Shown in pieces: positions 24,473 to 31,731 of a stretch of 33,626 nucleotides of DNA. The notes under the pieces were generated by a model. The model searched no databases and was not told where the DNA came from. It saw only the letters and a list, made by a program, of their open reading frames with translations. The stretch's first letter is position 1. Each line of letters begins with the position of its first letter. The stretch covers positions 1 to 33,626 of the forward strand of contig JAFSPP010000065.1 in the NCBI GenBank assembly GCA_017451425.1. The letters run 5' to 3'. The translations under genes were made by a program, and so were the position numbers. Origin of the DNA: Clostridia bacterium (GTDB lineage: Bacteria > Bacillota > Clostridia > Oscillospirales > Acutalibacteraceae).

Positions 24473-24522
24473 GAGAAAACGGGAGAAAACGAGAGAAAAA
24501 CAGAGAATACGAGAGATTACAT
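24473..24522. repeat. Five tandem 10-bp A-tract repeats upstream of rplM
   Basis: Five consecutive 10-bp units start with GAGA: GAGAAAACGG, GAGAAAACGA, GAGAAAAACA, GAGAATACGA, GAGATTACAT. The spacing equals one helical turn, so the A-tracts fall on one face of the DNA and may bend it. The array ends 30 bp before the rplM -35. Confidence 0.7.
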
Positions 24523-24552
24523 TTTCTAAATAAAATTTTTGACAAAAAGTTG

Positions 24553-24581
24553 TTGACTATGAAAAACGCGGGTGTTATTAT
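24553..24581 (+). promoter_or_regulatory. rplM-rpsI promoter
   Basis: TTGACT (24553-24558) and TATTAT (24576-24581) with a 17-bp spacer. A TATAGT three bases further on would need a 20-bp spacer. The leader to the ATG at 24627 is short. Confidence 0.65.
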
Positions 24582-24626
24582 AGTCGGGCACTTTAAGTTA
24601 CATTAATATTCTATGGAGGAAAAGTC

Positions 24627-25055
24627 ATGTCAACATTTATGCCTAAGGCCGAAGACATTACCCGTACATGGTATGTCCTTGACGCAGAGGGCAAGACTCT
24701 CGGTACAGTTGCTACTGAGGCAGCCACTCTTCTTCGCGGCAAGCATAAGCCTACATTTGCTCCTCACGCTGACTGCGGTGACCACGTTATCGTAATCAAC
24801 GCTGAAAAGGTTGTCCTTACAGGCAACAAGCTTGAGCAGAAGAAATACTATCATCACACCGGCTATATCGGAAACCTCAAAGAGAAGAAGTATTCCGATC
24901 TCATGAAAACAAATCCTGAGTTTGTCATCACCAAGGCTGTAAAGGGTATGCTCCCTTCAACAACTCTTGGCAGAAAGGCTCTCACGAGACTTCGTGTCTA
25001 CAGAGGCGCTGAGCATCCGCATGCTGCACAGAACCCCGTAGCACGTGAATTTTAA
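24627..25055 (+). CDS. rplM: 50S ribosomal protein L13
   Basis: 142 residues, the family's standard length. It has the conserved [14 protein letters not shown] opening, [26 protein letters not shown], the basic YHHTGY segment and the C-terminal [18 protein letters not shown] stretch. It is an assembly protein of the large ribosomal subunit that binds 23S rRNA early. GGAGGA at 24615-24620 supports the start. It is followed 17 bp later by rpsI, the conserved bacterial pairing. Confidence 0.98.
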   Translation: MSTFMPKAEDITRTWYVLDAEGKTLGTVATEAATLLRGKHKPTFAPHADCGDHVIVINAEKVVLTGNKLEQKKYYHHTGYIGNLKEKKYSDLMKTNPEFVITKAVKGMLPSTTLGRKALTRLRVYRGAEHPHAAQNPVAREF

Positions 25056-25072
25056 CAGGAGGGCTTGAACTT

Positions 25073-25471
25073 ATGTATAACGATAATCCTTATTTCTACG
25101 GCACAGGACGCAGAAAGAGTTCAGTTGCCCGCGTACGCGTTTATCCGGGTAACGGAAAAATCACAATCAACGACAGAGACATAGATGAGTACTTCGGTCT
25201 TGAGACACTTAAGCTCATCGTTCGCCAGCCCCTCGAGCTCCTCGGACTCGCTGAGAAGTTCGACATCGTATGCCGTGTAAACGGCGGCGGTGTTTCCGGC
25301 CAGGCAGGTGCTATCCGTCACGGTCTTTCCCGTGCTCTCGTTCAGTATGATGAGAAGCTTCGCCCCGAACTCAAGAAGGCAGGCTTCCTTACGAGAGATC
25401 CTCGTATGAAGGAGAGAAAGAAGTACGGTCTCAAAGGCGCCCGTCGTGCACCTCAGTTCTCAAAGAGATAA
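25073..25471 (+). CDS. rpsI: 30S ribosomal protein S9
   Basis: 132 residues with the hallmark [21 protein letters not shown] opening, [19 protein letters not shown] in the middle and the conserved C-terminal tail [14 protein letters not shown]...RRAPQFSKR, whose last basic residues reach the tRNA in the ribosomal P site. It is co-transcribed with rplM and ends in a strong terminator. The ribosome site is AGGAGGG ahead of the ATG at 25073. Confidence 0.98.
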   Translation: MYNDNPYFYGTGRRKSSVARVRVYPGNGKITINDRDIDEYFGLETLKLIVRQPLELLGLAEKFDIVCRVNGGGVSGQAGAIRHGLSRALVQYDEKLRPELKKAGFLTRDPRMKERKKYGLKGARRAPQFSKR

Positions 25472-25477
25472 CATTTT

Positions 25478-25510
25478 CAGAACCTCTGCACTTGCAGAGG
25501 TTCTGTTTTT
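25478..25510 (+). terminator. Intrinsic terminator of rplM-rpsI
   Basis: A 13-bp perfect stem (25478-25490 with 25493-25505) is followed by TTTTT. Only two bases remain between the arms, so the innermost pairs will open to form the loop. Confidence 0.95.
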
Positions 25511-25520
25511 GTAATAATAT
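25492..25520 (+). promoter_or_regulatory. Putative promoter nested in the rpsI terminator
   Basis: TTGCAG (25492-25497, at the hairpin tip and 3' arm) and TAATAT (25515-25520) with a 17-bp spacer. It would drive the following PTS-type membrane protein gene. Confidence 0.55.
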
Positions 25521-25551
25521 GTATCTATAAATTTTACGGGAGGGAAGCTTT

Positions 25552-26628
25552 ATGGAAAAGTTTAAAGCGTTTCTCAAGAAGAAAGATATTGTAATCTCGG
25601 GTAAGAGATACGGAATTGATGCCCTTGGCGCAATGGCACAGGGTCTCTTCTGCTCGCTTCTTATCGGAACGATATTCAAGGCAATAGGAATGATCCCGGC
25701 GCTCTCATTCTTTACGGATATTTCGGGATATGCAATGGCCATGGCGGGTCCCGCAATGGCAGTTGCAATCGGCTTTGCCCTGAAAGCACCTCCCATGGTA
25801 CTTTTCTCGCTCGCTGCCGTAGGTAATGCCGCCAATGTCATAGGCGGAGCGGGCGGACCGCTCGCTGTACTCTTCATTGCCATAATTGCCGCTGAGTTCG
25901 GCAAGGCGGTATCAAAAGAGACCAAGATTGACATACTTGTCACTCCGACTGTCACCATACTCGTAGGCGTAGGTCTTTCAATGCTCATTGCGGCACCGAT
26001 AGGCAAGGCGGCCATGTGGGTTGGCGACATCATTATGTGGGCTACGACAAAGCAGCCGTTCATAATGGGCATACTTGTTTCCGTAATTGTCGGTATTGCG
26101 CTTACACTTCCCATCTCGTCAGCTGCCATCTGCGCTGCTTTGTCACTGACCGGTCTTGCCGGCGGTGCCGCCGTCGCAGGCTGCTGTGCACAGATGGTCG
26201 GCTTTGCCGTAATGTCATATAAGGAGAATAAGGTCGGCGGACTTGTTTCACAGGGTATAGGCACCTCAATGCTTCAGATGCCGAACATCATAAAGAATCC
26301 GAAAATCTGGATTGCGCCGATTTTGACATCGGCGATTACGGGTCCGATAGCGACCTGCCTCTTCAAGCTCCAGATGAACGGTGCTGCCATCAATTCCGGC
26401 ATGGGCACCTGCGGTTTCTGCGGACCTATCGGTGTAATCACCGGCTGGCTCAATCCGTCTGAGGCTGCCGTTGCAAACGGCGCCGCCGCAATCTCGCCCG
26501 CGGGCATTGACTGGGCAGGCCTCGTTTTAATCGCCGTCGTCCTTCCCGCAATCCTGACTTTCGTCTTCGGTCAGGTCGAGCGCAAACTCGGCTGGATTAA
26601 AGAGGGCGACTTGAAACTCGGAGAATAA
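25552..26628 (+). CDS. PTS transporter subunit IIC-like membrane protein
   Basis: 358 residues with about 9-10 membrane segments rich in Gly and Ala. Segments such as RYGIDALGAMAQGLFCSLLIGTI, GGAGGPLAVLFIA and NSGMGTCGFCGPIGV match the EIIC-like family (PTS_EIIC_2 type) often annotated as PTS sugar transporter subunit IIC. No IIA, IIB or HPr gene is nearby and there is no cytoplasmic phosphorylation domain, so coupling to the phosphotransferase system is not shown. It may be a stand-alone transporter. GGGAGGG ahead of the ATG at 25552 supports the start. Substrate unknown. Confidence 0.82.
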   Translation: MEKFKAFLKKKDIVISGKRYGIDALGAMAQGLFCSLLIGTIFKAIGMIPALSFFTDISGYAMAMAGPAMAVAIGFALKAPPMVLFSLAAVGNAANVIGGAGGPLAVLFIAIIAAEFGKAVSKETKIDILVTPTVTILVGVGLSMLIAAPIGKAAMWVGDIIMWATTKQPFIMGILVSVIVGIALTLPISSAAICAALSLTGLAGGAAVAGCCAQMVGFAVMSYKENKVGGLVSQGIGTSMLQMPNIIKNPKIWIAPILTSAITGPIATCLFKLQMNGAAINSGMGTCGFCGPIGVITGWLNPSEAAVANGAAAISPAGIDWAGLVLIAVVLPAILTFVFGQVERKLGWIKEGDLKLGE

Positions 26629-26712
26629 GAGCAACTCTGTAAAGGCGGAAAACTATCGCCCGGTGGGGCGAAAACTCGGAAAAACGGGCAAAAACGGTTA
26701 CAAATCGGTTAC

Positions 26713-26747
26713 TTGGGCATTTTCTTATAAAATGCCCAAACTTTTTA
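26713..26747 (+). terminator. Intrinsic terminator after the PTS-like gene
   Basis: An 11-bp perfect stem (26713-26723 with 26729-26739, loop CTTAT) followed by ACTTTTT. It lies 85 bp after the stop; a smaller hairpin (TCGCCC/GGGCGA, 26655-26670), A-tract runs and a repeated CGGTTAC (26694, 26706) fill the 3' region. Confidence 0.88.
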
Positions 26748-26843
26748 CCCGTATTTTTCTAAATAGGAAAAATAAAAAAGTTACAACTTGTAATTTTTAA
26801 CAATTTTTTAGTAAAGGTGCACAAAAACACCCCTCTTATAAAT

Positions 26844-26872
26844 TTGACATTATATAAATAATTACCTATAAT
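26844..26872 (+). promoter_or_regulatory. Perfect consensus promoter of the G5/3D protein gene
   Basis: TTGACA (26844-26849) and TATAAT (26867-26872) with a 17-bp spacer, an exact match to the vegetative sigma consensus. A perfect palindrome TTACAA-C-TTGTAA (26781-26793) lies about 50 bp upstream. Apart from these, 26748-26843 is AT-rich with no other feature seen. Confidence 0.88.
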
Positions 26873-26917
26873 AACCGCGCAAAATCAATTTCGGGGTTTT
26901 GCCAAAGGAGATCTTGG

Positions 26918-28171
26918 ATGGTAAAAACAGAAGGCAAGTACAGTGCCTTTACACCGGCCTCCGGCCGCATCCTTGCAATGCTGTTTCTGGCAATTTTTGT
27001 CGTGGGCACGATTCTGGCTTCGGCCATGTCGACATACACGGTAAATGTGGAAGCGGACGGCGCGGTGATTAAGGTCACTACTTCTGAACAGAGTGCCCAG
27101 AAGATTCTGGATCAGGCGGGTGTAACCCTTGGGGAAAAAGATAGCCTGGATTCTTCGAACTTCTTTGTCGGAAAAAGTGCGCGAAAGGGTAACAAGCTTA
27201 TCGTCAAGCGCGCGATTCCGATCACAATCGATGACGGCGGAGAAATCTACGAAGTCATGATTGCGGGTACTGTTTCAGACGCACTCGCTGAAGCGGGTCT
27301 CAAATGCAGGCCTGCCGACAAGATGAACTACAAGGAGACAGATCCCCTTGTAGCCGATATGACAATTAAAATAACGAGAGCCTTTACTGTCGATGTCTAT
27401 GTTGACGGAAAGCAGCTTGAAGCAGAGTTCCTCTCCGGAACCGTTTCTGACGTGCTTTCGAAACTCGGCATCAAGCTCGGTGCAGAGGATGAGGTAAGCC
27501 CGTCCATGAATACCGAGCTCAAAGCGGGTAACTCAATCAATGTCTACCGCGTAACTTACGAGGAGCGCACGGCTGTTGAGACTATTCGCTATGAGACAAT
27601 TTATAAGACCTCCGCTGATGTCTACAAGGGTGAGACCAAGGTGGAACAGGAGGGAAAGAACGGCTCGAAGACTGTTGTTTACAGAGATAAGGTGGTAAAC
27701 GGCAAGGTGGCGAAATCGACAAAACTCTCCGAGAAGGTCGATTCAGCTGCAGTCAACAAGATTGTTGTCTCCGGTACCAAGGTCAAGATGCTCGTGACCG
27801 GTTCGCAGCTCTCGGCAATCCCTATGCCTTATCCGCTTAAGGACGGTATACCGACCAATGTAATCACCACGATAGTCGGTTACTCCACTGCGTACTACTC
27901 GACTCCGGGCAAGGGCACCGCCTCCGGCCGACTCGCTCAGTCCGGTCACGTCGCGGTAGACCCGAGACAGATCCCTTATGGTTCTGAGCTCTATGTCGTA
28001 ACAACAGACGGCAAGTACACTTACGGATATTGTATTGCGGCCGATACGGGCGGCTTCGCATACAACGGCAGCGGTATTACAATAGACCTCTATTTCGACA
28101 CATATAACGAATGCATCCAGTGGGGCAGCCGCGAAGTCGCGATTTATGTCCTCAAATGGGGCAATGGTTAA
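26918..28171 (+). CDS. Cell-wall protein with DUF348, G5 and 3D domains (YabE/Rpf-like)
   Basis: 417 residues. An N-terminal membrane anchor or signal (about 17-37) is followed by DUF348 repeats (for example VTTSEQSAQKILDQAGVTLG and AGTVSDALAEAGLKC), a G5 domain with the YEERTAVETIRYET motif and a C-terminal 3D domain containing ADTGG and ITIDLYFDT, whose Asp residues give the domain its name. This architecture is that of YabE and related Firmicutes resuscitation-factor-like proteins; 3D domains resemble lytic transglycosylases of the MltA type, so it probably cuts or remodels peptidoglycan outside the cell. AAGGAGAT precedes the ATG. The exact consensus promoter predicts strong constitutive transcription. 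Confidence 0.9.
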   Translation: MVKTEGKYSAFTPASGRILAMLFLAIFVVGTILASAMSTYTVNVEADGAVIKVTTSEQSAQKILDQAGVTLGEKDSLDSSNFFVGKSARKGNKLIVKRAIPITIDDGGEIYEVMIAGTVSDALAEAGLKCRPADKMNYKETDPLVADMTIKITRAFTVDVYVDGKQLEAEFLSGTVSDVLSKLGIKLGAEDEVSPSMNTELKAGNSINVYRVTYEERTAVETIRYETIYKTSADVYKGETKVEQEGKNGSKTVVYRDKVVNGKVAKSTKLSEKVDSAAVNKIVVSGTKVKMLVTGSQLSAIPMPYPLKDGIPTNVITTIVGYSTAYYSTPGKGTASGRLAQSGHVAVDPRQIPYGSELYVVTTDGKYTYGYCIAADTGGFAYNGSGITIDLYFDTYNECIQWGSREVAIYVLKWGNG

Positions 28172-28185
28172 ATAAAACAATAACA

Positions 28186-28215
28186 AAGGACCGGTGCCGT
28201 AGGGCACCGGTCCTT
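28186..28215. terminator. Bidirectional terminator between 3D protein and hsp20 genes
   Basis: A 13-bp perfect stem (28186-28198 with 28203-28215) around GTAG. On the minus strand a T-rich run follows; on the plus strand only a few T. It separates the two convergent genes. Confidence 0.82.
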
Positions 28216-28242
28216 CGCATTTGAGTTTATGGATTTTTAATG

Positions 28243-28674
28243 CTATTTGATTTCAAGTCTGCGGGAAACAGGCTTGATATCTTCCTCCTTGGGGAGTTCG
28301 AGTGTCAGGACACCGTTTTCGTAGCTGGCCGTAATGTCGTCAGACTTGATGCCGGTCAGGTCGAATGAACGGGAGTACGAGCCGTAAGAACGCTCGACTC
28401 TGATATACTTGCCCTTCTTTTCTTTCTCCTCATACTCGGAGTGACGCTCTGCCGAAAGGGTGAGAGTGTTGTCGTTGATGTCGATTTTGATGTCGTCCTT
28501 TGAGAAGCCGGGAAGATCGGCTGTCAGCTTATATGAGTCACCTTCATCGGTGATATCAGTTCCGAAGCCTGCCATGGTGGAAGTGGATGTGCCGAAGAAA
28601 GGAGAGTCAAAGAAGTGACGTTCGAAGTTGTCCATTTCTCTGAAAGGATCATAGAGTGTTAAGAAATTCCTCAT
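28243..28674 (-). CDS. Hsp20/alpha-crystallin family small heat-shock protein
   Basis: 143 residues from the ATG at 28674, chosen because AGGAGG (28683-28688) is 8 bp upstream; an extended frame to 28728 lacks a site. The N-terminus (NFLTLYDPFREMDNFERHFF) matches the amphipathic arm of clostridial Hsp18-type proteins. The alpha-crystallin domain shows LTADLPGFSKDDIKIDI and the conserved YENGVLTLELPK near the end. It is an ATP-independent holdase that keeps unfolding proteins soluble and forms oligomers. A CIRCE-like operator upstream suggests repression by HrcA. The only nearby promoter-like pair is weak at the -35. Confidence 0.93.
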   Translation of the reverse strand: MRNFLTLYDPFREMDNFERHFFDSPFFGTSTSTMAGFGTDITDEGDSYKLTADLPGFSKDDIKIDINDNTLTLSAERHSEYEEKEKKGKYIRVERSYGSYSRSFDLTGIKSDDITASYENGVLTLELPKEEDIKPVSRRLEIK

Positions 28675-28707
28675 AGTTAAAACCTCCTTTTGGTTTTTAC
28701 AAGTCAT

Positions 28708-28738
28708 ATTATAGCACCTTATTTTCAAAATGTGTGAA
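28708..28738 (-). promoter_or_regulatory. Putative hsp20 promoter
   Basis: On the minus strand TATAAT (28708-28713) is perfect, with TTCACA (28733-28738) at a 19-bp spacing. The -10 is credible; the -35 is doubtful. Confidence 0.45.
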
Positions 28739-28752
28739 CAAATTGTAAATAT

Positions 28753-28779
28753 TTAGCACTTAAAGATAGAGAGTGCTAA
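28753..28779. promoter_or_regulatory. CIRCE operator (HrcA binding site)
   Basis: TTAGCACTT, a 9-bp spacer and GAGTGCTAA differ from the CIRCE consensus (TTAGCACTC-N9-GAGTGCTAA) by one base. It lies between the divergent hsp20 and alpha/beta hydrolase promoters. Confidence 0.9.
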
Positions 28780-28792
28780 ATTGCAGAAGTTC

Positions 28793-28822
28793 TTGTAATC
28801 TTACAATGGTATAAAGTATAAT
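28793..28822 (+). promoter_or_regulatory. Putative promoter of the alpha/beta hydrolase pair
   Basis: TTGTAA (28793-28798) and TATAAT (28817-28822) with an 18-bp spacer. Transcription would begin near 28829, about 40 bp before the chosen start codon. Confidence 0.65.
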
Positions 28823-28869
28823 ATATATGTTATATGAACGTGTTCGTAAACACATCGGGAGGTTTTCGT

Positions 28870-29892
28870 ATGAACAGAAAGAATTTTGCAAGACTCGGTG
28901 TTGCAGTTACACTCGGAGGAACTGCTGCCGTTTCCGCACTCGGCGTTGCCTGTGTGCACGGCTGGAAATGGCTCCAGGAGACAGCCCGCGAGACTATAGT
29001 CGAGCCCGTTGACTGTAAGCCCTATGAAAACAGCCGCTACTATAAAGAGGGCGACTACAACATCCATTACCAGGTTGATTTCCCCGCAGCGGGAGTTCCC
29101 GTCATCGGTAAGATGTTTTTGATTCACGGATTTGCCTGCAACTCCAGATTCTGGGACGAGATGGTTGAAATTCTCACAAAGAAGGGCTTCATCTGTGTAC
29201 GCCCGGATGTCCCGGATTGCGGTTTCTCAACCCGTGAGACCAAGGATGTAGCTCCCATTCCGCGTGAGCAGCTCCTTATGCATGTCCTCGAACTTGTTGA
29301 CAATTCGGGCAGAGTGCCTGCCGGCAAGTGGATTTTAATGGGCCACTCAATGGGCGGCGGTATTTCCATGAACCTCGCAAACGAGTATAGGAATAAGTTC
29401 TCATGTATCCTGCTCTATGCTCCCATGGCGGCCGTCAATGCTCCTGAGTTCGTAAAGAATCTCGTAACGCTCGATCCTGTCTGTGACCTCATGGACAAAA
29501 TCTTCGGCCCCGCGTGCTCACATGACCCCGTCGTCAAGGCCGTTATCATGCTCATGACGGTCGATGTACGCTACTCCGCACTCTTTGACACAAAGAAATT
29601 CGCGGACGGCCTCACTGTTCCGAAGAGCGGCACGGCCATGTGCTATATGATGGCCCGTGCAAAGCCCAGCCTCTACGAGGATATGGCGAAGGTTGATCTT
29701 CCGATCAAACTCTTCTGGGGCAAGATGGACCTCTTCAACATGCCTTCATTTGTAAGGAAGTTTCAGGGAGCCCTTAATAATCCCGATGTCACTGTTGTAC
29801 CGATTGCCGGTCACTGCCTCGTTCAGAACTGCGCACCGGAAGTATGTGACGAATCCCTTGCATTCCTTAAGAGAAACGGCATAATTGCCTGA
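28870..29892 (+). CDS. Alpha/beta hydrolase, membrane-anchored
   Basis: 340 residues from the ATG at 28870, which has GGGAGG (28857-28862) 7 bp upstream; an ATG at 28834 is almost at the predicted transcript start and lacks a site. An N-terminal hydrophobic stretch (about 9-29) suggests a membrane anchor or signal. The hydrolase fold shows FLIHGFACNSRFW (oxyanion region) and catalytic Ser160 (GHSMGG), Asp287 (WGKMD) and His315 (AGHC). The substrate is unknown; esterase or lipase activity is the usual inference. The next gene is a paralogue. A CIRCE element lies upstream. Confidence 0.88.
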   Translation: MNRKNFARLGVAVTLGGTAAVSALGVACVHGWKWLQETARETIVEPVDCKPYENSRYYKEGDYNIHYQVDFPAAGVPVIGKMFLIHGFACNSRFWDEMVEILTKKGFICVRPDVPDCGFSTRETKDVAPIPREQLLMHVLELVDNSGRVPAGKWILMGHSMGGGISMNLANEYRNKFSCILLYAPMAAVNAPEFVKNLVTLDPVCDLMDKIFGPACSHDPVVKAVIMLMTVDVRYSALFDTKKFADGLTVPKSGTAMCYMMARAKPSLYEDMAKVDLPIKLFWGKMDLFNMPSFVRKFQGALNNPDVTVVPIAGHCLVQNCAPEVCDESLAFLKRNGIIA

Positions 29893-29912
29893 GTAATAAA
29901 AGGGGAAAGAAA

Positions 29913-30830
29913 ATGAAACTTTTAAAGACCATTGAGTTTGCAGAAAATAAACAGATGGCGGGATGGCCGTTTGCCAACAGCGAATATTTCTCATACGGCG
30001 ACTACAAGATTCATTACCGCACAGACCCCGCAAAAGGAAAAGAAAAGGGTAAGATGTTTATGATTCACGGCTTTGGCTGTAACACGACATTTTACGATGA
30101 ACTGGTTGAGAGATATACTAAAGCGGGTTTTCGCTGTGTGCGTGTTGATCTTCCCGACTTCGGATTCTCCACAAGGGAGACGAAGGGCATAAACTACGTA
30201 CCACGACTTGAACTCCTGCTCGCCCTCCTCGATGAGCTCGACTCGAAGGAGAAGAACCCCGGCAAGTGGATTATTGTCGGACACTCGATGGGCGGTTCCG
30301 TAACTCTCGACATCGCGAATACCGACTATGAAAAGGCTGCGGCATACATGCTCTACGCGCCTATGTTCATGTTCAATGTACCGAAACCCATGTCGGTAAT
30401 GTTCGCGAGCAAACCCATGGGAGCCATCATGGATACGGCACTGAAATATGTCATGCCGTATGACACGCTCGTGAAACTCGTTCTTCTCATCGCTACGGCT
30501 TCGCCGCGCTACATCGCGAAGTACGACGTCTCACTCGCCGCAGATTCGCTCAAGCTTAAGGACACCGGCAAGGGTCTCTGCTATATGAGCTCCAAGGCCT
30601 CGCATCCCGATTACGAGGATATGGACAAAATAAAGCAGCCCGTGCTGCTCGTCTGGGGCGGACTCGACCTCTTCGTTCCGAAGAGCAAGGTGAAGAAACT
30701 CTCGGAATCCCTTCCGAAGGGCACCGAAATCCACACAATCAAGTGGGCGGGCCACTGCCTGGTTCAGAACTTCTCAAAGCGCTGCGCGAACTACGGAATT
30801 GAGTTCCTGAAGAAGAACAATCTTTATTAA
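29913..30830 (+). CDS. Alpha/beta hydrolase, cytoplasmic paralogue of the preceding gene
   Basis: 305 residues, closely similar to the preceding protein: IHGFGCNTTFYDELVE, DLPDFGFSTRETKG and GHCLVQN recur in both. Catalytic residues are Ser125 (GHSMGG), Asp252 (WGGLD) and His281 (AGHC). It lacks the N-terminal hydrophobic segment, so the pair probably acts at different places (membrane versus cytosol). It starts 20 bp after the first gene with AGGGGAAAG upstream, giving a two-gene operon born by duplication. Substrate unknown. Confidence 0.88.
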   Translation: MKLLKTIEFAENKQMAGWPFANSEYFSYGDYKIHYRTDPAKGKEKGKMFMIHGFGCNTTFYDELVERYTKAGFRCVRVDLPDFGFSTRETKGINYVPRLELLLALLDELDSKEKNPGKWIIVGHSMGGSVTLDIANTDYEKAAAYMLYAPMFMFNVPKPMSVMFASKPMGAIMDTALKYVMPYDTLVKLVLLIATASPRYIAKYDVSLAADSLKLKDTGKGLCYMSSKASHPDYEDMDKIKQPVLLVWGGLDLFVPKSKVKKLSESLPKGTEIHTIKWAGHCLVQNFSKRCANYGIEFLKKNNLY

Positions 30831-30922
30831 AAAAAGAAAACCCGACTCTTTTTGCCGCGGCCTAATAAGGAAGTAATCAAAAACTAAATTATTGGTGTTG
30901 GTGTTGCAAAGGCAAGGTACAA

Positions 30923-30962
30923 GCCCGGAGAGCAGAAATGCTTTCCGGGCCTGTTTCGCTTT
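30923..30962 (+). terminator. Probable terminator after the hydrolase pair
   Basis: A 12-bp stem with one G-T pair (30923-30934 with 30939-30950), GAAA tetraloop, then CTGTTTCGCTTT. The U-tract is interrupted. It also lies just after the convergent tetR-type gene; the rest of 30831-30993 shows no gene. Confidence 0.65.
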
Positions 30963-30993
30963 GAGTGGTTCATTTCCTCTATTTATTTTTTGC

Positions 30994-31560
30994 TCAATGG
31001 AACTCTCGGATTGCCAGATGGCAGTAGTGGCCGAGACAGTCCAGCCGATGAGCAAATTCCTTTGCGGATAGCGTGGTGTTGCCAGCCAGCCAGTTCAGAA
31101 TCAACCGCATGGCGCCTGGAAAGACGAACTCAAACACATATGCCAGGTTGTCTCTTGAATAATCAGGGAATTCGATTTGCCAATCGTTTAGGACGCTTTC
31201 CTGAATGAGTGTTTTAATTCTTTCGGTAAACTGTTGGGCACCATTCGGCCCAAACAGGATAAGGCTCAATTCCTGGTTTTGCATGATTGCTCCAAAGAGT
31301 TTGGCCAGCTGATCGGGATTGTCGTTTTTCATGTAGGGGTCAAAGAAGGACAGCTTTTCCTGTACAAAATCCATTTCGATTTCACGAAGCACATCGTTTG
31401 GCTCATTGTAGTGCAGATAAAAAGTACCTCTGTTCAGACCGGCTTCTTCGCAGAGTTCTTTGATAGTGACCTTGGAAATGGGTTTGGTTTTTAGAATTCT
31501 CAGCAGCGCATCCTTCAATACTCTTTTCGTATACTGCACTCGAGTATCTTCGTTTTTCAT
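30994..31560 (-). CDS. TetR/AcrR family transcriptional regulator
   Basis: 188 residues. The N-terminal helix-turn-helix is typical: RILKTKPISKVTIKELCEEAGLNRGTFYLHY, with the TFYLHY end of the recognition helix found in most TetR proteins. The C-terminal part (about 65-188) is all helical and probably forms the dimer and ligand pocket; ligand unknown. It is divergent from a GPH symporter gene, and a palindrome over that gene's promoter is a likely operator, so it probably represses the transporter until an inducer binds. Codon choice differs from the window's housekeeping genes. Confidence 0.9.
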   Translation of the reverse strand: MKNEDTRVQYTKRVLKDALLRILKTKPISKVTIKELCEEAGLNRGTFYLHYNEPNDVLREIEMDFVQEKLSFFDPYMKNDNPDQLAKLFGAIMQNQELSLILFGPNGAQQFTERIKTLIQESVLNDWQIEFPDYSRDNLAYVFEFVFPGAMRLILNWLAGNTTLSAKEFAHRLDCLGHYCHLAIREFH

Positions 31561-31640
31561 AATATTTTACTCCAACTCCGATTTTATCAACATTTTCAAC
31601 CTTTTTGTTCAGGAACTGCCAAAGAAAAAACATCTGTCTA

Positions 31641-31670
31641 TTGAACATTGTGTTCATGATTTATTATAAT
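31641..31670 (+). promoter_or_regulatory. GPH symporter promoter with operator-like palindrome
   Basis: TTGAAC (31641-31646) and TATAAT (31665-31670) with an 18-bp spacer. TGAACA-TTG-TGTTCA (31642-31656) is a perfect inverted repeat covering the -35, a good candidate for the TetR-type regulator. A wider inverted pair, TCTATTG (31637-31643) and CAATAGA (31673-31679), frames the promoter. Confidence 0.65.
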
Positions 31671-31731
31671 GACAATAGAGAAAAATGCAAGAAAAACTTG
31701 CGTGGCAACACGAATAACGGAGGAGAGAAAT

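Noticed and set aside
24588..24626. An L13 autoregulatory leader upstream of rplM
   Set aside because: The predicted leader is about 40 nt and shows no stable stem matching a known ribosomal leader.
26629..26917. A riboswitch (for example c-di-AMP type) ahead of the 3D cell-wall gene
   Set aside because: The perfect promoter at 26844 leaves a leader of only about 40 nt, too short, and no conserved core was recognised.
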